Shown: positions 10,688-23,535, counted from the first letter of the stretch. The stretch: 64,000 nt of DNA from Hygrocybe punicea (GCA_963556145.1 OY744462.1:4526001-4590000); one strand, 5' to 3'. The notes: generated by a model not told the origin, from the sequence alone. Translations and numbers: made by a program.

Positions 10688-13122
10688 CTACAATCTGTCG
10701 ACGATATGGCACCCTGGCCTTTGAAATTCTTCAATCTTGAGAGATCCTGCAAGACCTCTAACACGACCTTGCATATGTGCCGGACGACGTCGTCCCGGAG
10801 TCCTGGTCCAGCGAAGACTCCTTGTGCTCGTGTTTCCTATGAAACACGAGAGTGCCGAGCGCATGCGCGGGCGAAGCAGCCGTAGTGAGGTGTTCGGTTA
10901 TTTCCATCTGTTTAGAAACTTTTCTATCAGATCCCAATGCGAGTGAGACGGGAGAAACACGAACAAGGTCGGCTACAAGTCTGTCGATGAGCTATTCAAA
11001 GCCCGTTGAATGCCGTCAGGATATATGTAACAAAATGGAAGATTGCCAACGCACCACTTCAGACATGTTCTCTCGCACTACAACACGCAGGATCTGGACT
11101 TGTTCCAGGCCGGGCGCCAGCTCATAATTCGGTACGATCCTGCAACCAAACAAACAAATCATGACTGGAATGAAGGATGTGTCGGATTGGCCCATACCAT
11201 CCCTTGGCACGTAGCAGGGTTTGGATCCACTTTTGCTGGATGTCAGGATACTGCTTTTGGAACTCATCCGAGAATCGGAAGGCTACAACAGGTAAGCCCG
11301 CGAAATAGTTCTAAGTTTGGGACCAATCAGATACGGTCAAGGATGATGGACAACGATTCAACGCACCTCCACATTGTCTTCATCAGTTCCTGTGGCTGCT
11401 TTCGCACTCTTGACCACTCTGTTACTCAGATCCAGGAAGCGGTGAATGTCGCTCAGCACTGTGTAATACCCGCTCCGCTCCAACGCCCGACTCAACACCC
11501 TAGCATTCTTCATATCATCCAATGCCACAGTCCTGTACCCTTCGAATCCCAAGTGCAAGAAGTTGAAGTACTGAGCAATGATAGGGGCTGCAGGCCTTGA
11601 GAAGTTGAGCGAGAATGAGTATTCGACTGAGCCAAGGTAGTGCAGCTCGAAGATGAGATCCTTGGGAAGATGTTCCTTGTCACGCCAGATGATCCATCCC
11701 ACACCAACGTAAGCAAGCCCGAATTTGTGGCCACTGGCGTTGATGGAGACGACGCGGGGAAGGCTGAAGTCCCATTCGAGTTTGGGCTTTGGTTTGGATC
11801 AGAGTGAGTTGTGGCATAACCAGATGGAACGCGACTTACAGTAGCGAATGGAGCAACAAAAGCGCCCGAGGCGCCGTCAACTACAAATAATGCGCTCAAT
11901 AACGATAGTGTTTTAGGAATCATGAACGGACCATGGATGGGGACAAAGTGACCAGTCTTTGCTTCGTACTGGTCAAGGAGATCAGACATCTCCTTGACAG
12001 GTTCGTAGTGACCGGTGTAGGTGCCTGTCGAAAACAATCACGAATACATCGACTACGCAAGCATAGAGCGACGCACTCCCGAGGATTACAAACACTCCGA
12101 TAGTATTCTCGTCAACAAATTCCATGGCCTTCTTCGTGTCAAGCCGATACCTGCTCTCGACGGAGATGGGCACCAGCCTACATTCGACTTCGAAATACCT
12201 GGCAAATTTTTCAAGAGCAACCTGGGCATTTGCACCCATAACGATGTTGGGTCCGGGTTCGTGGATGCTCTTGCCAGCCGCCTTGCGTTTTGCTTGCCAA
12301 ATACGTTTCATAGCGAGACCGCCGAGTTGAATGGCTTCGGAGGAACCGGTGGTAGCTGTCCCAATAGCTTGCTTTGCAGAGGGGGCGTGCCAAAGGTTCG
12401 CGAGTATGGATATGCCTAAGGCGAAGAAATCAATTCAGTTGAATGTTTCGTAGGGAGATGATAAACATGCATCGATTGTGAAGAATTTCTGGAAAGAATA
12501 CACGCATAAAAGATGAGAGTCAAAACAATAAGCTATGCGGACAAATGAACGCACGAGTCATAGGGTACTCGTCCTGGTCGATTAAATTTTTGGACATGTT
12601 CTCCATCATCAACTTGTCGGCAGGCGCGGGCATCCAAGTGTGGACGAAGGAGGCCAGGTTGAGGAGCGGGGAGCCGTCCAGACTAAGTTCATCATGGATG
12701 AGCTGGTAGGCAGACTCGGCGTCTATTCCCTATATGATCAAACATTGTAGCATAGCAAGGAAAAGGAGAGTACGAGGATTGGACGGACCTTGGAAGGAAG
12801 GTGGTACTTGGGAATGGGGGTTGTGCCATAGCGGGCACCGTAAGAATGCCCGAATGAATTTGGATTCGATTTAGTGAGGGAGCGGTAGTGAGTTTTCTTG
12901 TCCTAAGACGGTGTTAGAAGAAAGGCGATTGATTGACAACGGGCACCATACCTGGCACTCAGAGATGAGACGGTCAGTATTGATGTGCTGTTGAGAGTTG
13001 TTGGTGAGGAGGAGACGGCCGTGAAGGGGACTAGGCGGACCTTTGAGAGGGACATTGTGGTTGGAAAAGTAGAGCGACGCGGACGAACGTGGTGCTTTAT
13101 ATGGGCCCGGGGGTGATGTCAT
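10688..13122 (-). CDS. GAD: Glutamate decarboxylase
   Basis: Pyridoxal-phosphate enzyme converting glutamate to GABA and CO2 in the cytosol; in fungi it feeds the GABA shunt and stress response. The spliced minus-strand model starts with the ATG at 13122; exon 1 ends at 12952 and exon 2 is 12902-12789. Family signatures include [42 protein letters not shown], the Lys-bearing SGHKFGL and [15 protein letters not shown]. The last exon, after the intron following ENMSEV, reads [12 protein letters not shown] and then about 75 further residues to a TAG at 10688-10690, including a basic stretch [18 protein letters not shown]. It is divergent from POLD2 with 275 bp between the start codons. Assignment is secure; the extended tail and first exon are less certain. 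Confidence 0.9.
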
Positions 13123-13397
13123 GGCCTAGTAAGGGTCACCATCGTGTACATTATCGATCCACCATCGATCTTGGGCCTGAGGCGTGAACGCGTGGGCTGG
13201 TCACAAGCGTGAGTGGCGTTGACGCAGGCTAAGGGTTCACCGTTCACAGGAGCCGGCGAGGAGCTTCAGTGAGCAAGTTCAATAGTGAATAGTGAATTTA
13301 CTCAACGCCTGCGATGACCGTGACAGCCGTCGGCGACTGCCTTTGTTGTTTCCTTTTTCTCGCCCACGCTTAGTAGTCCTGCAACGCGTCTGCACAG

Positions 13398-15259
13398 ATG
13401 ACCGTTCCCCTTCAGACTCATCCCTTGTCAGTGCAGGTACCACTATTCCGACCCTCAGTCACTTACTACAACTTGAGCAGACCCACTCCTCCCGCTCCCC
13501 CGACCAGACTGACCACAACCGTCCTCCAACCCTCCCCCAACTTACCGTCCTTCCTCATCGACGCTGCGAACAAATCATACAGGCATCAATATGCAAACAT
13601 ATACTTTGTGCGTCTGAGATTCCTCAGGGACTGCGTAGAGACTGTTGCTGAGAGACGGTGGAGCGGTATTGCTGGCCCGTCTCATCTCTCTCTACTGACG
13701 ATGATACGCTGACGACCACGTAATTGCAGGCAATCCGGTGCTCATTCCACGCGTGCTGGAAGTCGTAAAATCACAGTTGTGTTATATTGTTGGAACAGTG
13801 TATATGGATATGCCATTGAAACCCAACGTCCTCGAAGACATCGCCCGAGACGTTAGTTCTCCATCCAGTCTGTTCCCTTCAAAGTTAAACAACGTCAAAC
13901 GCAGCGTTCAATTCCTCCGCCGCCTCCGCTCTCTAAATTTTATTCCCCTAATGACGCCGTCATGCTCGAAGACGAGTCCGGCCGCATACGCCTCGTGGGT
14001 GACCGCGTGCGTAATGCAGTCCTCGTAACTGGAGTGGTCATTGGGGCCCTCGGCGTCGAAACTCCGAATGGCGAGTTTGAGGTCGTAGACATCTGCTATG
14101 CAGGGATGGCCCCACAATCAAACTTGGATGTGGATGAATTCCTTGCGGAGGCGATTACGGCAATGGACGTGGATGGTGCGTGGTTCGTCTTTCTAAGTTT
14201 ACTGTTGATGCAATGTTCTGAGCGGTAGATACTCATGCAACCGCTGTCTCTTCAATATCAAGCCCCTCAGATGAATGGATAGCCGTCGTCTCGGGCCTCG
14301 ACATTGGCGCGCCTTCCCCCTCTGATGCCCAAATACAGATGCTCGTAGAATACCTAACAGGCGAGCAAGGCGGGCCAGAGGAACAAGTTTCAGCATCTCA
14401 GATCTCTAGACTTATCATTGCGGGAGACTCGCTAGCCCCCTTCCTTGTTTCCGAGGGCACCTTGAACAACGAAGAAAAAAAATCCGTAAGCATTTCGAAA
14501 CATTCCTGGTGGTCATTCTCAATTATCGTACTACAGCGTCGTTATGGATACGATTCTGCGACTTTCTCCTCGCATCCGACTATTTGCTTCTCAGCACATC
14601 TTCTAGATCTTTCCCGCGTGCTCCCTGTTCATCTTCTGCCTGGCGCCACCGATCCCTCAGGAGTAATCCTCCCACAGCAGCCATTCCCCCGTGCGATGTT
14701 CGGACCTGTTTTGTCCTTTCCCTCCTTCAACTGCGAGACAAACCCCACCTATTTGCGTCTCGCCGTGTCGGGAAATTCCTATACCACACCAACCTCCACC
14801 TCAACAGTCCAATTGCGCCTGCCCATTGCCCGCACCTGCCTCATCAATTCGGGCCAGCCATTGAATGACATGTACAAGTACCTCCCCTCCCCACCCGTCA
14901 CCCATCTCTCCCTGCTCGAGTCTACCTTACGGTGGAGACACATGGCGCCCACAGCCCCTGACACCCTCTGGTGCCATCCGTACTTCTTAGAGGACCCTTT
15001 CTTGATCAAGGAGACACCGGATCTGTACATCGTAGGCGGGCAAAAGAAATTCGGAACCCGGTTGGTTGTGGGTGATAGGGATCTGGAGGGAAAGGAGAAT
15101 GCAGAGGGAGATGAGGGAGAGAAACGTTGTCGGATTGTGCTGGTACCTGGATTCGCAGAGACGGGGATGCTCGTGCTCGTCAATATACGGACGCTGGATG
15201 TAAAAACGGTGAAATTTGGATTTCAGGGAATGACTGGTGGGGGAGGTGAAGGGGAGTGA
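13398..15259 (+). CDS. POLD2: DNA polymerase delta small subunit
   Basis: Second subunit of polymerase delta (Cdc1/Pol31/POLD2), which links the catalytic subunit to the others at the replication fork. Exon 1 begins at 13398 and holds QYANIYFVRLRFLRD, typical of the N-terminus; an intron at 13666-13729 leads to NPVLIPRVLEV and the OB-fold part (DESGRIRLVGDRV, VTGVVIGALGVE). The inactive phosphoesterase-like part follows: WIAVVSGLDIGAPSPSD, RLIIAGDSLAPF, and LLPGATDPSGVILPQQPFP with FPRAMFGPVLSF and LRLAVSGNS. Further introns lie near 13852, 14175 and 14487. Stop at 15257-15259. It is convergent with VPS22, only 65 bp apart. Confidence 0.92.
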
Positions 15260-15324
15260 TGAGAATGTTTCTTATAGTCGTATGATCAATGGCATGGATT
15301 GCAACCAGTAGTTGACAGAGCGCA

Positions 15325-16080
15325 TCAATAGTCCCACTGTAAAGCGGAGGGCACCCAATACGCCTTGCCGCATTGTTCGTCCTGTTGATCCAACCAACAA
15401 AGTCCATCACGGAGTAGCATGTTATCCAATGCGGCGCGAGCTCGTTCACGTGTCCAACCTCGACGCTCCACAAACATATCCTCCACGATGCGACCGCCCT
15501 CGTCCTGCGCCATGGCAAGTATCACAGCCTGGTCCTCATCGAGCTCCTTCACGACGCTTCGCACCATCTTTCGGCCTCCATTGAAGTCCACAACCTGGTA
15601 CCCCGCGCCGAGCGGCTGCAGCGTCTTGATGCTCCTAACGATGTCGTCCTCTGTGATCGCTCCACCACGAACGCCGCGCAGCTTGCTCACTAGCCGCAGT
15701 AGCTCGCTCATCTCAATTATCCCGCCGTTGCGAACGCGAGTGCTAACACAGACGTCCACGATCTGCACGCCCAGTTCGTACTGCCAATCGCCCATCCCGA
15801 GCATCTCCGCCCACCAGCCGCCTTTTCGTGGTCCTGCGAGCGGGTCCACACCGATGGACGAACACATCTGCTGAAATGCGTGCCGGAAGGCAGGGTCATT
15901 CCTAATAGACTCGCGATGTGTTGCCGCAAAGCCAGCAAGCGCGGTGCGGAACTGCGTAAGTTGTGAGTGGAGGTTGTCGACTTGGGTTTGTGAGAGGACG
16001 GATGATAATTCGGCGAAAGATCGTTTGGACTGCTCGTGTCGCTCAAAGGCGGCCAAGCCAGCCCCACCCAGTCGATGCAT
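15325..16080 (-). CDS. SNF8: ESCRT-II subunit VPS22/SNF8
   Basis: Component of ESCRT-II, which sorts ubiquitinated membrane proteins into multivesicular endosomes. A single uninterrupted frame of 251 residues, the usual family length. The start MHRLGGAGLAAFER, the coiled N-terminal region, WWAEMLGMGDWQYELGVQIV and the double winged-helix part (ITEDDIVRSIKTLQPLG; VERRGWTRERARAALD near the end) match EAP30/Snf8. It lacks introns, unlike its neighbours. It is divergent from HID1 with about 100 bp between start codons, suggesting a shared promoter. Confidence 0.94.
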   Translation of the reverse strand: MHRLGGAGLAAFERHEQSKRSFAELSSVLSQTQVDNLHSQLTQFRTALAGFAATHRESIRNDPAFRHAFQQMCSSIGVDPLAGPRKGGWWAEMLGMGDWQYELGVQIVDVCVSTRVRNGGIIEMSELLRLVSKLRGVRGGAITEDDIVRSIKTLQPLGAGYQVVDFNGGRKMVRSVVKELDEDQAVILAMAQDEGGRIVEDMFVERRGWTRERARAALDNMLLRDGLCWLDQQDEQCGKAYWVPSALQWDY

Positions 16081-16181
16081 GGTATTGTTAGCGTTAGCGT
16101 ATGTAGCAGAGCAAACTTGAAATAAAACAAACTAAATAAATAAGGGTTAAACCCCATAACTGTCCTTCGACGCTCACCCCC

Positions 16182-19100
16182 ATGTTCTCCAGGATACCAC
16201 AGAGGTTTACTGCCCCGTTTGGCCTGCTGGGCGATGAAGCGAAACTGGCCTTCCGTAGCCAACCCAATGGCATCTTGAAATTGACCTCGACGAGAGTACG
16301 CCCGGACACCCTTAAACGCCAGCATCCTGACCCTGTTTCACAGAACATCTCTGAAAACGATGCTTACTGGAATCAGGTACGCCAACATGGCCACTCGTTC
16401 TCATTTCGACTCACCATTCACCATTTACCATTCTCAGTATATTCTGCTCTTCGATTCAGCGTCGGATGTCTTTTCGCTCATATCACCGCACGATAGTGAG
16501 GATTAAATCATTTTATGGGTGCCATCCGATGAAATATATCTTCTGTTCAGTTCGACGTGCAGTCCTAGATGCCCCCGAAAATATCGCCACTCTCATTCGT
16601 TTCATTACTTCACGGCTGTTCAATCTCGTCTCAGATCACACATTCCCCTCGCCACCCAACGCTTCCGTCAGTGCATTTGCGTCTTCCTTTATCAAAACGG
16701 GGACTGGCACATCGGAGAGAAACACCACCAAAGAAGTGCTTAACTGCCTACGTATTCTCCAGCGTGTCATACCTGTCGTATTCGAGGTAGAGGGCGAGAC
16801 GAGCGTATTCGAGCGGGAAGTATTATGGAAGAGGCAGGAGATTGATGATGATGATGAATTACGCACCGGGGAAGACGCTACACCACAGTTCGTCATCGAA
16901 GACGATGACGATGGCAGTGTGAATGGAGAGGAGAGCGCCGGATCACCCCAAGCAGGGCGTTCGCACCAGAAGCCGAAAAAAACTTTACCATCCTTGGGCG
17001 AAAGGTTGTTCAGTTGTCTGATCGACCTTCTTTTCTGTTGTGGTTTCACCATCCCGACTAAATTACAGGTTGACCACTATAAGATTCATTATTTCATTTG
17101 GTGAGCTCGAATCCTGGGTTTGAACGTTAGTTGTTGATCGTTGCGGCCCTCTTCGCATTCGCAGGGAGAAAGGCATCGGTTCGACCACAGATCCAGGTCC
17201 TGGCCACACCTATGATGCCAACAAGATTGAGGTATTACGGCTCCTCCTGGTTCTTCTTTCGCGGCAGATATATGTACCTTCCCCGTCACTCCTTTCAAAG
17301 CCATCTCTCTATGCTCTCCATCTCGTTCAAAAGACACCTCGACGCAACGTCCTGACAGTGCTCTGCTCCTTGCTGAATACTGTCATGAATTCATCACAGT
17401 CTAATACCGCAAGCATCGGGAGTATGGCAGGGAAGTTACCTTATAACCACCTTGTATTCAAGGGCGAAGACACAAGATCAACTCTTATCAGCATCTGCTT
17501 CCAGGTTCTTTGTGTGCTTCTCGACTTTCAGAGTGGCAACGCGAGAGACATCCTGACCGGTAGCGGCGAGAATCAGACTTCTGCCCCAACAGTGCACACG
17601 AATGCATTCCGATACTTCTTAGCCAAGCTGGTAAGTTTCAAAGATGCTTGAGTGCATGCAGACATGCAGGCAACTTAGCTGTCAATTTAGCATAGAACCC
17701 AGGATTTTGCCTTCATCGTTGACGGAACGGTTGGAATTTTGGAGCTGCAAATGGCCACTATGAATAACCTCCTTCCAGGTGCCCAGAAGCCTATTCCATA
17801 TGTTACAGAATCCGGTGAGCTCACATTCCGCTCGAGATCGAACTTTAATAGATGTACGACAGTGATTTTCTTTTGGAAAATGATTGAAATAAACAAAGTG
17901 TGTATTCACGAATGTAACTTGTAGTGGCATCTAACTGATATTGATTAAGAAATTCCGTGCATATGCATTAGACTCGGAGAAAGCCATGGACCTTGTAGCA
18001 TATCTCCTTTGTTATGGTCTTGAGATCAAAGACAAGCCTCGTAATTTTTTTTTGCCGAGACGAGTGCAATACAAGTTAACAAACACATTACAGAACAACA
18101 CGGCCTCTGTCGAGCGCTTTCATACATTCTGCAAACCTTGTCTGCCGAACATGCGTTTGGGCTTAAATTATCCAACCCAATCAAAGCCCATATTCCAGCC
18201 AAGTGGAATTCGGTGGGTACTGCAGCAGATTTCATGATCAATGTGAGCATGATTCAGTCCAATCAACTCACAAGGCTCCCGCCCTTATTGAACTCAAAAG
18301 GCAATTTACGCCATGGTAGCAACTACCTCTGGAACCCTCACTTCCATTTACCCAGCCTTGGTCATCACCCTTTCAAATTCGGCTCCTTACTTCAAAAACA
18401 TTACAGTCACAGCCTCAACTCGGGTCATCCAGCTGTTTACTTCTTTTCTGAATCCTTCGTTTCTTTTGTCTGATGAAGGTCACCCAAGACTCTTATTCTT
18501 TATGTCGGTCGTCCTCCGTAGTGCTCATGACAACATGTGCTTACTGCCTTTGACAGGCTGGAAGTATTCAATTCAGTCATTCTCCATAATCTTTCGGAAA
18601 ATCAGAACTTGATATATGGCATACTCACGGCGCACAAGGCTTTCGAAGACTTGGGCACTTTTACGCTTGCTCGAGGGCTCCGTGAGATTAAACGCGTTCA
18701 GTTGGCCAAAGAGGAACAAGCAAGAAAGACGGAGGGTCAACCCAAGAGCAAAATCAGCGATGGAGTTGGACAAGAGCAAGAGCCACAAGACGAGAAAGCG
18801 AGGCTTCTTGAAAGTGAATGTGATGGTGGTGCTCTGGAGAATTCAGAGTATACCGACTCTACCGTAAATGTCGATGAGAACTTGGCTTTGTCACTGGGAC
18901 CAGGGGCACAGGAACGTCACGAACAAGAAATATCATCGATACAGCCGCTAATACGTCCGACTTCGGATGTACGGGTTACGGCGAGTGATGAGACCTCACG
19001 GGTCTCCGGGAAGGCCAGGGGTAAGATGAAGGAACGGCGGTCAATCTCACTGGATACTTTGAGTGGCCTTGACCTTGTAGCTGCTGCTGGTGTGGGTAGA

Positions 19101-19713
19101 AACGGGTTTGTGCCGACGCAAGAATGGGTACGCTCCCTACGTTCTCTACCTTCTTCATGGTGATTCTTACTTCGATTTGCAGGTCACGTCTTGGCAACAA
19201 GGGTAAGAGCATGAGACATCCCCTCTCCTTCAAGTAACTAATGTTACATTATAGATTACCTCTCGATAATGTCATGTTGCTTATCTCAGAGTTGTTGCCC
19301 AAAGTGCAGGAGCTCCAAGCTTCACGACCGAAGACGAATCTCACCTCATCGATTATCGACTTCTTGGGAAGCGTTACATTGAAACATGTTCTCCCACCTT
19401 CGCCAGCATTAACACCAAGAAAATTTCTGGTGAAGCTTGCGTCTTCGAAGTCATTTTCAATCCTGCTAATATTACACTATGCCTACAGTGGTCTGATGCG
19501 TCGATGGTGTGGTTGACCTCCCTGATTTGGGGAGAAATATATGTCCGTGGAATGACTCCACTTGGTATATGGAACTCCACCAATGTCCGTTTATTCTATG
19601 TGAAACACACCCAAATCCAATCTCGGCAAATAACGGAAACGGTCACAAGTGTTGTCGGAGGTTTCCTTGGGCGGAATCCTGACCCGTCTCTATCAGGGAG
19701 ACCGAGAACATAA
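16182..19713 (+). CDS. HID1: HID1-family Golgi/dense-core trafficking protein
   Basis: Large peripheral membrane protein (yeast/fission yeast Ftp105, animal HID-1) acting at the Golgi. Many short introns; supported junctions include NDAYWNQ joining YILLFDSASDVFSLISPHD, then RRAVLDAPENIATLIRF, and the split Trp in FIWEKGIG. Characteristic blocks follow: HTYDANKIEVLRLLLVL, YNHLVFKGEDTR, GILELQMATMNNLLPGAQK, DLVAYLLCYGLEIKDKP, LSAEHAFGLKLSNPIKAHIP and NSVILHNLSENQNLIYGIL. The C-terminal IWGEIYVRG and GIWNSTNVRLFYVKHT end at a stop near 19713. A possible extra intron (about 16297-16343) in the first exon is not resolved. Acidic and low-complexity linkers sit near 16840-16980 and 18720-19070. Confidence 0.9.
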
Positions 19714-19788
19714 TGTGTCACAACTCTGTGTCACAACTCATTTTCTAGTATCTAGGCCTATGAAATTCTGACAATGTGGAGTTCTGTA

Positions 19789-21013
19789 CACAGGGTGCAC
19801 AGTAGCATACCATGTCACACAGTATCTTGAAAGTACTTGACAAGTATACTAAATATCATTACCGTAACATTCAACATGGTATTGTAACAGTATTCAGACA
19901 TAAACGTGCTCAAATTCATCTGAAGGTATGAAGGCAAATGAGACTTATACCTTTTCAATAATATCAAGCCTTTTGTTTCACTACTTTTACTGTATCTACA
20001 GCAAAGTACTGTATAGTTCAGATAGAATACTTGCAGCCTAAGATGAATAAAAGTATTAAACAAGTAAGGAAGTTGTGCCACTTTCACTACTAGGATACCT
20101 TTTGAATCCTTTCAAGATACAGTGTGAAATAGTATAGTACTGTTGCCATATTGTAGATTTAAGATACTGTGTCAATACTTTTAAGATACTGTTTCAGTAC
20201 TTTTATTATAATAAAAGTATCTTAAAAGTATTGACACAGTATCTTAAATCCACAATATGGCAACAGTACTATACTATTTCACACTGTATCTTGAAAGGAT
20301 TCAAAAGGTATCCTAGTAGTGAAAGTGGCACAACTTCCTTACTAGTTTAATACTTTTATTCATCTTAGGCTGCAAGTATTCTATCTGAACTATACAGTAC
20401 TTTGCTGTAGATATAGTAAAAGTAGTGAAACAAAAGGCTTGATGTTATTGAAAGGGTATAAGTCTCATTTGCCTTCATACCTTCAGACACAGGGTGCACA
20501 GTAGCATACTATGTAACAAAATATGTTGAATGTATTGGGAAAGTATACTAAATATTGTTATCATATTGTTGCACACAGGATTCAAAGAGTATTAAAAATG
20601 ATGATTCAATATTTTGAAACAAAGTACCTTACCAGTATCAAAGAGCAATTTTACAGTACTGCTTCAATAATTTTAATAAATGTCTTGTTATTGAAGCAGT
20701 ACTCTAAAATTGTCATTCAGTACTGGTAATGTACTTTGTTTCAAAATATTGAATCATCATTTTGAATACTCTTTGCATACTATATGCAACAATATGATAA
20801 CAATATTTAGTATACTTTCCCAATACATTCAACATACTTTGTTACATAGTATGCTGCTGTGCACACTGTGAGATGAATTTGAGCACAAGTATTGTAGTTT
20901 ATGTCTGAATACTGTTACAATACCATGTTGAATGTTATGGTAATGATATTTAGTATACTTGTCAAGCACTTTCAAGATACTGTGTGACATGGTATGCTAC
21001 TGCGCACCCTGTG
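19789..21013. mobile_element. Foldback element, about 840 bp, interrupted by a relative
   Basis: A near-perfect palindrome centred near 20207: arm 19789-20205 matches the reverse complement of 20214-20487 plus 20871-21013. It begins CACAGGGTGCACAGTAGCAT and ends with the inverse, and GTA lies directly outside both ends (19786-19788 and 21014-21016) as a 3-bp target duplication. CAC ends with 3-bp duplication resemble CACTA/EnSpm elements. It has no coding capacity. It lies between HID1 and the NYN gene, whose 3' ends face each other. Confidence 0.85.
20488..20870. mobile_element. Second foldback element nested in the first
   Basis: A 383-bp palindrome centred near 20680 with termini CACAGGGTGCACAGTAGCAT / inverse (right end CACAGTGTGCACAGCAGCAT), very close to those of the outer element. 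AGA precedes and follows it (20485-20487 and 20871-20873), a 3-bp target duplication. Removing it and one AGA restores the pairing of the outer element's right arm. Confidence 0.88.
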
Positions 21014-21240
21014 GTAAGACTCATGATCATTCCCAAGACTTGGAACCAAATTAATTACTAAGATACCTTACAAAGACTTGGTCCTTGCAGAGTGGTACTC
21101 TAGTATCATTCGTCAACATATGCAGTTGCTCCGCCTTATTCAGACTTATTCCAACTGTAAAATCATGATGTTCAACATTACTTAAGAGGCTGACGGATAA
21201 TAAACTGCAAGCAAATGGTTGAATGAATCACCCGAAAAAT

Positions 21241-23447
21241 TCACTCCTTGCGCCAATCGGGATGAAGAGATATCCACGCATCTCCCCCCTGCAGTTGCCC
21301 TAGCTGCACCACACCAGCACTTTGCGCAAGTGCAGTATATTGACGGAATTTAGTGACACCAGACCGTTGATAGACCCTGGGGTCTCGTTTATTCAAGAGT
21401 ATAGCCACAGAGGAGCGACTGGGATGTGAAATCCCAACCCGATGTGACAGGCTCAAGATATCAACCAATGTCGCAAAGTCGGTAGATGGAGGATCAGCCA
21501 GAATGTCAGGATGCAAAGCTATCCCTGGCTCCCCGGCGTCCCCTATTCCTAATTGCACCACCCCAGCATTTTCTACAAGAGCAGCATAATCACCGAAAGT
21601 AGTCACCTTAGACCGTTGGAAAATGGTGGGGTCTCGTTGAAGTAGCAGTGCGGCCACGGATGAATGAGTCGCAAAAGAAATCCCCTTCTGATGTGCCACC
21701 CTCAGAATATCCACCAATATCGCCGAATCGAGAAACGGATGACTGTTTTGGCGTTGAGTCGTCACTGGAACTGACGACGACGACAACTCCAAGAGGATAG
21801 GAACAGTGTCGGAAAGAGGAATAAATGGCAGGGCCATTGGTGTAGATGTTGATGTAGGAGCAGGACGCACTGTAGACACAGTCTTCGGCATCTGTAGAAC
21901 AGTGGAAGAACACAATTCCGGGGATAGTTGCTCCTTCAGCTTCGGACTTCCAGATATCATGCCAAATGCAATCCGCTCCACCCCGTCTGCAGACAGATAT
22001 TTGGTCCCATCACCTGCATTCAAGTGTCCCGCGGCTAAAACGGCAGGCACAGGCTCGTCAACGACATGACTCAGGTTGTCTCTGTTAATAAATGAGAGGT
22101 CCGAATCACTAGTCGTGGACAGAGGGTGCGAAATTCGAGAGGATGAAGCGTCGAATGAAACATCTTTAAAAGTGGGAAAAGTAGGAAAGGTGGTTCTCGG
22201 TCTGACGAGTACGAGTGGTTCAACAGCGAGAGGAATCTGTGCTTCGGGACCATCGCCCCCCACATGGGCGTCGAACGGAGTTGCAACTGTCCGTTCAACT
22301 CGCGAAGTCGAGGAGATGTCATTTTTCTCAGTGGAATTTTTGTTCTCTTCCAGAGAAGTGGTCCAGACGGCCGCCTGATGTGCGACGACTGTGGGTATTC
22401 GTATCCAATCGCTGCCAATCCGCCGTAGGGTAACCTCACGAGATACAGAGAGATCAGCCTCTCCGTCATAGAAAGTACGATGAGAATTATTTTGAATATC
22501 TTCAACCCACTGGTCTTCACACACTTGCGGATTTGAAGTGGAACTGGGAGGATTTTTAATATTAAGTTCCCTGGTCCGTGATGGAGATCTCAACCTTGAG
22601 CTGGATTTCATGGCTGTCGTTTTCATCCCGCCAATCCAATCCTGTTCCGATGTCCTCAATTGTCCAAAGATACTGCTAGAAATGCTTCCCCCACCAGCGG
22701 CCGCAGTGGAATTGTCACCCTGTCCAGGGAGTTGACCAGTGGTTTTCAAAATGACAGGGGAGCACAGAGTTGGGCGAGAGTATGTCGCCAAGGATTCCGG
22801 AACCGATGTCGACCTGCTTCGTGATGATGTAGATTGTTGTTCAACAGTTCCTGGGCTGCCTCCAGTCGCATCTTCATTTGGCTTGGCCAGGATATCCGCA
22901 TTCCAATCAAGAAGAACTGACGCTTGCGACCTGAGGGTTATATGAGGCACTGGTACACTTGGTGCAACAATGACAACACGATATTGGCGAAGGCGCAGCA
23001 TAGACGCAGCATACGCAAAATCACGGTCGCCCGAAATCAACATGATAGTCGCTGGAGGTGCATTGTCCATAGCATACATCAGCATATCCGCTAGAACATG
23101 TATCGTGATGATGTGTCTCTAAGAATCAAAATCGTGACGTACCCAAGATCATCATATCCGCGACGTCCTTTCTACCGTTGTGAGGACAATCCGTCAGAGA
23201 CACACCAGATGTCTGGAGTTCAGAACGGAGGCTCAAGGATTTCGGTGATGAGGATTGCGAGAAGTCAAAATATGCCTTGAAGAGTGTAACACTTCCAAAG
23301 GTGTGCGCGATATTACGAATACTGTTAGCAATGCTATATCCTGGCATGTTCGACGGCGGAGAGCAGTTCTCTACCCGACGTATTCACGAAATGGTACTTG
23401 GAGAAGTGGCTGCACGACTAACCATAATCCCAAAAGATGGCAACCAT
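21241..23447 (-). CDS. NYN-domain protein with two OST-HTH-like repeats
   Basis: Three exons: the ATG at 23447 starts MVAIFWDYEN, an intron (about 23418-23369) leads to NCSPPSNMPGYSIANSIRN, and a second intron (about 23131-23086) joins MMILA to DMLMYAMDNAPP. The first 160 residues form a NYN (PIN-like) nuclease domain with acidic residues in FWDYEN, DVADMM and SGDRDF. A 330-residue Ser/Thr-rich linker follows. The C-terminus holds two related repeats (SAILVDILRVAHQKGISF ... FGDYAALVENAGVVQLG and FATLVDILSLSHRVGISH ... FRQYTALAQSAGVVQLG) like the LOTUS/OST-HTH modules of MARF1/limkain proteins. It is probably an RNA-binding ribonuclease; the target is unknown. Confidence 0.85.
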
Positions 23448-23535
23448 GGAGGTAAAGGTGAAAGGTTTATGAACACGTAGTGCGATACCCCATCCTATAT
23501 TACTCTGTGTGTGCAACAGAGCAGGACAGCATGCA

